A DNA stretch of 64,000 nucleotides, from NCBI GenBank assembly GCA_004292515.1, contig RDXB01000028.1, positions 42,177 through 106,176 on the forward strand, written 5' to 3'. The notes below the pieces were generated by a model that worked only from the letters and a program-made list of their open reading frames with translations, had not been told where the DNA came from and searched no databases. The number at the start of each line of letters is the position of its first letter. Within the stretch, counting starts at the first letter, position 1. Below are positions 59,363 through 64,000 of this stretch, piece by piece. This stretch comes from Oscillatoriales cyanobacterium. Its GTDB lineage: Bacteria; Cyanobacteriota; Cyanobacteriia; CACIAM-69d. Made by a program: the position numbers and the translations under genes.

Positions 59363-60106
59363 CTAACCGATCGGCAAGCGACTGAGCAGGGAAAAGACCC
59401 CAAACCCCACCAACAACGCCCCACTGGTCGGCACAATCCAGCCCGATCGACTCCGCAGAGACAATAACCCTTTCAGAGAAGCCGCAAACGTCCCCACCAA
59501 AATCAAGGGCGACACATAGCCGATCGCGTAGGCCAACAACAGCCCACCCCCCACCAGCGGATCGCGCGTGGCCGAAACCCAAGCCAGCAAAGCTGCCAAC
59601 ACCGGAGTGCTGCAAGGGGAAGCGGCCAAACCAAAGGTGAAACCCACTAGATATGATCGCAGCGATCGCGGCCAGGCATCGGGCACCGGAATGAGTTGGC
59701 CCAAGGACGGAAACTGAATGGGCAATACTTCCAACAAACTCAGGCCCATGGCGATCGCCACCAAGCTGACCAGCACCGGCAAGCCCCAGCCCACTTGGCC
59801 ATAGACCCGCCCAAACCAAGCCGCCGCCACACCCATCACCGCCAGCGTCGTCGCCAACCCCAAGGCAAACCAAACCGACTGCACCGCCGCCGCCCAGCGC
59901 GATCGCCCCGGAGTTTGGTCATAGCCGCCGATGTAGCCCACGGCGATCGGCAACATCGACAACATACAGGGGGTCAGACTCGTCAGCAGTCCCGCCCCAA
60001 AGGTCACGGCCGCACTCGCCAAACTCGGGTGTGCCAACTGGGCTTCAACTTGCTGCGTTGCCCACTGCGCCAAATGGTATAGACCCGTTTGTGCTGATTC
60101 CCACAC
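59363..60106 (-). CDS. ccdA: Thiol-disulfide transporter CcdA (cytochrome c biogenesis)
   Basis: A membrane protein of 247 residues with six helices. It passes reducing power across the thylakoid membrane to keep apocytochrome cysteines reduced. The two redox cysteines are in LLTSLTPCMLSMLPIAVGY and FGLAASPCSTPVLAALLAW, in the usual places of helices 1 and 4. It is upstream of ccs1 on the same strand, with a repeat-filled gap between, and the two functions belong together. Confidence 0.95.
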   Translation of the reverse strand: MWESAQTGLYHLAQWATQQVEAQLAHPSLASAAVTFGAGLLTSLTPCMLSMLPIAVGYIGGYDQTPGRSRWAAAVQSVWFALGLATTLAVMGVAAAWFGRVYGQVGWGLPVLVSLVAIAMGLSLLEVLPIQFPSLGQLIPVPDAWPRSLRSYLVGFTFGLAASPCSTPVLAALLAWVSATRDPLVGGGLLLAYAIGYVSPLILVGTFAASLKGLLSLRSRSGWIVPTSGALLVGFGVFSLLSRLPIG

Positions 60107-60273
60107 GTGCGATCGCCCTAACTTGCTTGCTGAAGATTCTCAAGGCTTATTTTAAAGCGAGTCGGTGTGGAGGTTGCCCAGGAAATCGCATCAGCCGTCC
60201 ATCGATTACGAGCAGCAACCTATTGACTGAGTGCGATTAACTGCGCGCGATTAACTGAATGCAGTTGAGCGCG

Positions 60274-60699
60274 TTAGTCCAAAAACCAGGCCAGCAGATT
60301 TAGTGGGTCTAGATACAACGCCACATTTCCCAGCAAATAGAGGGCGATCGGGCCAAACCGCCAGAGCGCCACCGACTGCGGCTCCTGCTTAGACCAGTAA
60401 CGCCAGTGGCCCAAAATGCTCACAGCCGTCAGCACACACCAAGGCAGCCAACTCAGGATCACCAGCCACAAGCCAACTCCGGCAATATGAATCCAAGCCT
60501 GGTAGAGCGAATCTGCCTGACCAAATTGATAGGGGTCATTAATCGATGGTTGGGGGATCTTGCCCAAAATGCGGGTGGCTCGCTCCAGCATCCCCAACAG
60601 ACCCATCCACAGCAGCAGGGGAGCCAAAGCCAAAAGCCAATGCACGAGGGTCAATCCTCGCCGTACGATCGGGCGGTTCATCCAGCGGTTGATGCCCAT
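60274..60699 (-). CDS. Small hydrophobic membrane protein, unknown function
   Basis: A protein of 141 residues with four likely helices: about 14-37 (LTLVHWLLALAPLLLWMGLLG), 66-90 (WIHIAGVGLWLVILSWLPWCV), a weaker one to 97, and 110-138 (FGPIALYLLGNVALYLDP). I do not recognise the family. It ends 167 bases before the ccdA start on the same strand. Confidence 0.6.
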   Translation of the reverse strand: MGINRWMNRPIVRRGLTLVHWLLALAPLLLWMGLLGMLERATRILGKIPQPSINDPYQFGQADSLYQAWIHIAGVGLWLVILSWLPWCVLTAVSILGHWRYWSKQEPQSVALWRFGPIALYLLGNVALYLDPLNLLAWFLD

Positions 60700-60737
60700 G
60701 GTTCATGGTTGAGGTGAGGGGGGGCGATCATGCCCAG

Positions 60738-60880
60738 GACTGACGCAAAACCTCAATTGCCCTCCTCCCCCAACCCCTGCTCCCAGGACAGAAGCAGGGG
60801 AGCCAGCCTGATTCGAGTTCCCCTCGCCCGACTTGGCAGAGGGGCTAGGGGTGAGGGTTTTAGAAAATCCTGCGTCAGTC
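60738..60880. repeat. Inverted-repeat-bounded copy of the dispersed GC-rich element
   Basis: GACTGACGCA (60738-60747) and TGCGTCAGTC (60871-60880) are exact complements at the ends of a 143-base unit. Its interior (CTGCTCCCAGGACAGAAGCAGGGGAG and the CGCCCGACTTGG part) matches the element at 19.2 kb. The format suggests a non-autonomous mobile element. Confidence 0.65.
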
Positions 60881-60940
60881 CCAATGCAAACAAAAATCGG
60901 GTATGGGAAGAATCGGATATGGAAAGAATCGGGTACAAAT

Positions 60941-60985
60941 AAAAAATCGGGTCGATCAACGGGAGACTAAAGCGTTGATCGACCC
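60941..60985 (-). terminator. Rho-independent terminator of the pentapeptide gene
   Basis: GGGTCGATCAACG (60949-60961) pairs perfectly over 13 bases with CGTTGATCGACCC (60973-60985), 11-base loop. On the minus strand it is followed by a run of six T (60941-60946). It lies 123 bases after the stop of the gene at 61108. Confidence 0.8.
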
Positions 60986-61107
60986 ATATACCAATCCAAT
61001 TTGCCACTCTAAATCCAAGGACAAGACGATTGCGGTTGCGATTCCCGTTGGCCCCGTTGACCCGATTGGGCTAGACAATCACCACCCCCCGATGGCGATC
61101 GCCCGGC

Positions 61108-61839
61108 CTATTGGCGGCGTGCTTGGGGGGCGAGTGTAGCCTCTTTGCGGTTAGCGAGCACAGTGCCTTGCAGTTGAGCATGGTCTAGGTGAGCATTCAC
61201 CACATTTGCCCCATCCAATTTGGCAAAGCGCAAATCGGCATTGGTCAAATTTGCCCCAGCTAAATCAGCCCCTTCCAGGCTCGATCGGCTGAGGGAAGCA
61301 TTCCGCAGGTCGGCATCGCGCAGGTTCACACCCATCACATCCAAAGGAATCGGCCCGTCTGGGTTGTTCGCTTGCTGCATCCGCAACAGACCGGCCATCG
61401 TTTGGCGGCTGTTGTCGAGCTTGGCCCCCACCATCTGAGCAGACTCCAAGTTTGCACCCAGCAAATTTGCATTCCGCAAATCGGCAAGCTGCAAATCGGC
61501 CAACACCAAACCCGTTAAGGTCAAGTCCGCGTGTTGGAGATTGGCTTGGGTCAACTTGGCTCCGTGCATCCGTGCCCCAATGGCACTGCTGCGGCTCAAG
61601 TTGGCAGCGCTCAAATCGGTTCGCAGCAGTTTGGCCCCATTCAAGTTTGCTCCTTGCAGGTTGGTGCCGGACAAGTCAAGACCCGATAAATCAGCGCCGC
61701 TGAGATCGCAGCTCGCGCAGGATTTCGTTTCTAGCAGTTGGCGCAAGTGGGCCGGGTTTGCGGCTGCACTGGGCAGCGCGGTTGCTGCCAAACATGCAAT
61801 TCCAACTGCCATTCCCATCAAGACTTTGACCGACTTCAT
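61108..61839 (-). CDS. Exported pentapeptide-repeat protein (long form)
   Basis: A protein of 243 residues. Signal peptide VLMGMAVGIACLAATALPSAAA, then LLETKSCASCDLSGADLSGL with a CxxC pair, then a first run of pentapeptides (about 45-145). A break without repeats (about 146-168, RQTMAGLLRMQQANNPDGPI) is followed by a second run (about 170-228). The break suggests two helical stacks joined by a loop. A paralog of the proteins at 25686 and 57038. Cellular role unknown. Confidence 0.87.
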   Translation of the reverse strand: MKSVKVLMGMAVGIACLAATALPSAAANPAHLRQLLETKSCASCDLSGADLSGLDLSGTNLQGANLNGAKLLRTDLSAANLSRSSAIGARMHGAKLTQANLQHADLTLTGLVLADLQLADLRNANLLGANLESAQMVGAKLDNSRQTMAGLLRMQQANNPDGPIPLDVMGVNLRDADLRNASLSRSSLEGADLAGANLTNADLRFAKLDGANVVNAHLDHAQLQGTVLANRKEATLAPQARRQ

Positions 61840-62772
61840 TGCGCCTTCCCCTCGTTCAACCTGCTATCAATAATCTAGGATTTTTGGGGTTTGCGCGGTG
61901 ACCGTTGCTGATCTACTCTGCGATCGTTTCGCTTAAATCCACCGCTTGCGATTACACGCCATGGGTGATTTCGATCGCAGGACTGCCCCGATGCCCCTCC
62001 TCTCCATTCACCCTGATTTTCGCAAGGACTCAATGGGTTACTGTGACAGTTCCCTAAGCATCTGCCCATGGTCGCGATCGCCAGGATTTGCGGGTCACTC
62101 AGCCCGATCGTTGCCAATCCCCGAATCACAATCAGAGGTTTGAGTTTTGGGATCGATACTGTCAGGAACTGCTCAAAAAAATCATCCGATCGGATTAGTA
62201 ACGATAAATTTCCTGGGGATCACGATCGCCACTTCACGACATCAAGACAAACCCTCAACATCTGTTAAAGATCGTTAAACAAAATTTCTGTGAAGTTGCT
62301 TGACAAAAAGCCGGATCTTTTCAAAAAAATATGGCTCATCAGGGAACGAATCGTGCTGGCGATCGTCGGCGCGATTATTTCGGTGATCGATGGGATTGAC
62401 GCAATCGCCCCAGATCCTAGAGTGATCCACCGCCCATTCACTGCCCATTCACTGCCCGTCTATCGCTAAGTCATCCCGCAAGCCATCCTGCAAGCCATCC
62501 TGTTTGGATCAATTTTGGATCAATTACCGACTACCGCCAGCGAACTCCCCACCCTTGCCCCAGGGACGGTAACCTTAACTGCTAACGGCGATCGCCCAAG
62601 GTCTTAAGAACAAACCCGCTGGAACGATAAACCCGGCGGAACAGTAGTTTTGCTGCTCCCTGACTTGGTTCCCCATCAGGGCAGTCCGCGCCCCCATAGG
62701 ACTCGCCCCCGTTCACCGCGACTGAGCTGGGCGATCGCTCCTGGCTCCCCATGACGCAAGTGCAACCCCATC
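61840..62772. other. Long intergenic region with small repeats and a possible small gene
   Basis: About 930 bases. A possible 59-codon membrane protein gene lies at 62290-62469. Short direct repeats follow: CATTCACTGCC twice near 62437-62458, AAGCCATCCTG twice near 62479-62502, and GGATCAATT twice near 62507-62525. Nothing else is recognised. Confidence 0.45.
62290..62469 (+). CDS. Possible small single-helix membrane protein
   Basis: A GTG-started frame of 59 codons. The product begins KLLDKKPDLFKKIWLIRER, a strongly basic stretch, then has one hydrophobic helix (IVLAIVGAIISVIDGIDAIA) and a polar tail. The positive-inside layout looks protein-like. The tail is encoded partly by short DNA repeats, and no ribosome binding site is visible, so it may be spurious. 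Confidence 0.3.
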   Translation: MKLLDKKPDLFKKIWLIRERIVLAIVGAIISVIDGIDAIAPDPRVIHRPFTAHSLPVYR

Positions 62773-63744
62773 GTGACTAAGCTGATCATTCAGATTCCCT
62801 GCTTCAACGAAGAAGAAACCCTAGGCGTGACCTTGCGGGCATTGCCGCGCCAGGTGCCGGGATGCGATGTGGTGGAGTGGCTGATCGTTGATGATGGCAG
62901 CGTCGATCGCACTGTGGAAGTGGCCAAAGCCTACGGGGTCGATCATGTGGTGAGACTGCCGACAAATCAGGGGCTAGCCAAAGCCTTTATGGCCGGTCTC
63001 GATGCAGCCTTGAAGGCAGGCGCAGACATCGTTGTGAACACCGATGCCGACAACCAATACTGTGCGGATGACATTCCGGCCCTGGTGCGGCCCATCTTGC
63101 TTAGGCAAGCAGAGATGGTGATTGGCGCTAGGCCGATCGCCCAAATTGAGCATTTTTCGCCGGTTAAGAAGACGTTGCAGCGCTTTGGCAGTTGGGTGGT
63201 GCGCCTGGCCAGCGATACCGATGTGCCCGATGCGCCCAGCGGATTCCGAGCCTACAGCAGCGAGGCGGCCCTGCGGCTCAATGTCTTCAATAGCTATACC
63301 TACACCTTGGAAACGATCATCCAAGCGGGCCAACAGGGCATGGCGATCACCTCCGTACCCATTCGCACCAATGGCTATCTCCGCCCGTCACGCTTGGTCA
63401 AAAGCATCCGCAGCTACATCCAGCGATCGATCTTTACGATCCTGCGAATTTTCATGGTCTACAAACCCCTGCGATCGTTTTTGATGTTGGGGTCTGTGCC
63501 CTTTGCGATCGGGGTCTTGCTGGGGATTCGCTGGGTGTGGCTCTACCTCAGCGGCACACCACGCACCCACGTACCGAGCCTGATCTTGGCGGCTATTTGT
63601 ATTTTGATTGGCGTGCAGTTATGGATTCTGGGTCTGGTGGCTGACCTGATGGCCGTCAACCGCAAAATGCTCGAAGATATTCAGTTGCGGGCCCGGCGCG
63701 CCGAAATCGAAGCGGCTCGCCAAACCACGACCCAAAACAGCTAA
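62773..63744 (+). CDS. Family 2 glycosyltransferase with C-terminal membrane helices (GTG start)
   Basis: An enzyme of 323 residues. The GT-A domain has IIQIPCFNEEETLGVTLRAL, LIVDDGSVDRTVEVA and the metal motif VVNTDADNQYCADDIPALV. Two membrane helices follow (about 236-258 and 270-295). It resembles polyprenyl-phosphate or dolichol-phosphate sugar synthases and the enzyme at 26268-27227, but the two are not close copies. The start is GTG at 62773; the nearby ATG at 62751 is in another frame. The acceptor lipid and sugar are unknown. Confidence 0.83.
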   Translation: MTKLIIQIPCFNEEETLGVTLRALPRQVPGCDVVEWLIVDDGSVDRTVEVAKAYGVDHVVRLPTNQGLAKAFMAGLDAALKAGADIVVNTDADNQYCADDIPALVRPILLRQAEMVIGARPIAQIEHFSPVKKTLQRFGSWVVRLASDTDVPDAPSGFRAYSSEAALRLNVFNSYTYTLETIIQAGQQGMAITSVPIRTNGYLRPSRLVKSIRSYIQRSIFTILRIFMVYKPLRSFLMLGSVPFAIGVLLGIRWVWLYLSGTPRTHVPSLILAAICILIGVQLWILGLVADLMAVNRKMLEDIQLRARRAEIEAARQTTTQNS

Positions 63745-63928
63745 TTCAAGGCTGATGTCAGTAACGGATTTGGGCAACGTGGATGAACGAGCAGCACTAG
63801 TTGACGAATTCCAAAAACGCTGCTAGATTGGTCAATCGTGTTCGGAGTTCAGGCAAACAGGGTCTCAAGCCCACAGAAGCGCCGCTCCAATCAACACCCA
63901 CCTTGCAGCCCTGTAAAACTGGCTACAA

Positions 63929-64000
63929 GGGTCGCTAACTCAACGGTAGAGTACTCGGCTTTTAACCGATTAGTTCTGGGTTCGAATCCCAGGCGACCCA
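63929..64000 (+). tRNA. tRNA-Lys (anticodon TTT)
   Basis: A 72-base cloverleaf ending at the last base of the window. The acceptor stem is GGGTCGC/GCGACCC with discriminator A, the D arm ACTC/GAGT, the anticodon loop CTTTTAA, and the T arm CTGGG/CCCAG with TTCGAAT. The top pair of the anticodon stem is mismatched (C/T), as in other cyanobacterial tRNA-Lys. CCA is not encoded within the window. Confidence 0.95.

Noticed and set aside
59286..59873. A 195-codon frame on the same strand as ccdA
   Set aside because: It is ccdA DNA read in another frame. The Gly/Trp-rich product lacks the CcdA cysteines and helices seen in the correct frame.

Overview
The window is chromosomal DNA from a cyanobacterium that uses phycobilisomes. 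Evidence: many GCGATCGC (HIP1) octamers on both strands, allophycocyanin core genes (apcA, apcB, apcC, apcE), a psbEFLJ cluster led by rubA and ycf48, ndhCKJ, the cyanobacterial-type ATP synthase operon with both b and b' subunits, cyanophycinase, and System II cytochrome c maturation (ccdA, ccs1). ApcE carries three linker repeats, which in known cases goes with a tricylindrical phycobilisome core. No species is assigned. I saw no rRNA, CRISPR array, prophage or intact insertion sequence.

Layout. 0-4.5 kb: the tail of an unknown gene, a carotenoid-type glycosyltransferase, an Hpt phosphotransfer protein, KDPG aldolase and an L,D-transpeptidase. 4.6-11.3 kb: a HIP1-poor, A/T-richer minus-strand block with a Cache-HAMP class III nucleotide cyclase, an orphan membrane-anchored periplasmic binding protein, and an SLC13-type transporter fused to a cyclic-nucleotide-binding-like domain. 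This is the most unusual part of the window. 11.4-19 kb: nitrate-reductase-associated protein, a CIA30 protein, ndhCKJ, then rubA-ycf48-psbEFLJ for photosystem II assembly, and a DUF3318 protein. 19.5-33.4 kb: cyanophycinase, rpiA, a TPR glycosyltransferase, an exported serine protease, tRNA-Val, a pentapeptide-repeat protein, a GT2 enzyme, a UPF0173 hydrolase, a RecB-type nuclease, a ferrochelatase-like protein with a histidine-rich tail, and an overlapping CHAD/DUF92 pair. 33.7-36 kb: the (p)ppGpp synthetase/hydrolase.

37-50 kb is an energy block. apcE (minus strand) and apcABC (plus strand) flank a methyltransferase, the atp1-atpBEF'FHAG operon and a [2Fe-2S] ferredoxin. 50.8-64 kb: ftsW, a large hybrid histidine kinase, a SIMPL protein, two more pentapeptide-repeat proteins, ccs1 and ccdA, a GT2 enzyme and tRNA-Lys at the edge.

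Intergenic DNA is rich in short tandem repeats and small palindromic dispersed elements, several present in two or three copies here. Many start codons were moved from the longest reading frame to internal ATG or GTG codons where a ribosome binding site or family length supports it.
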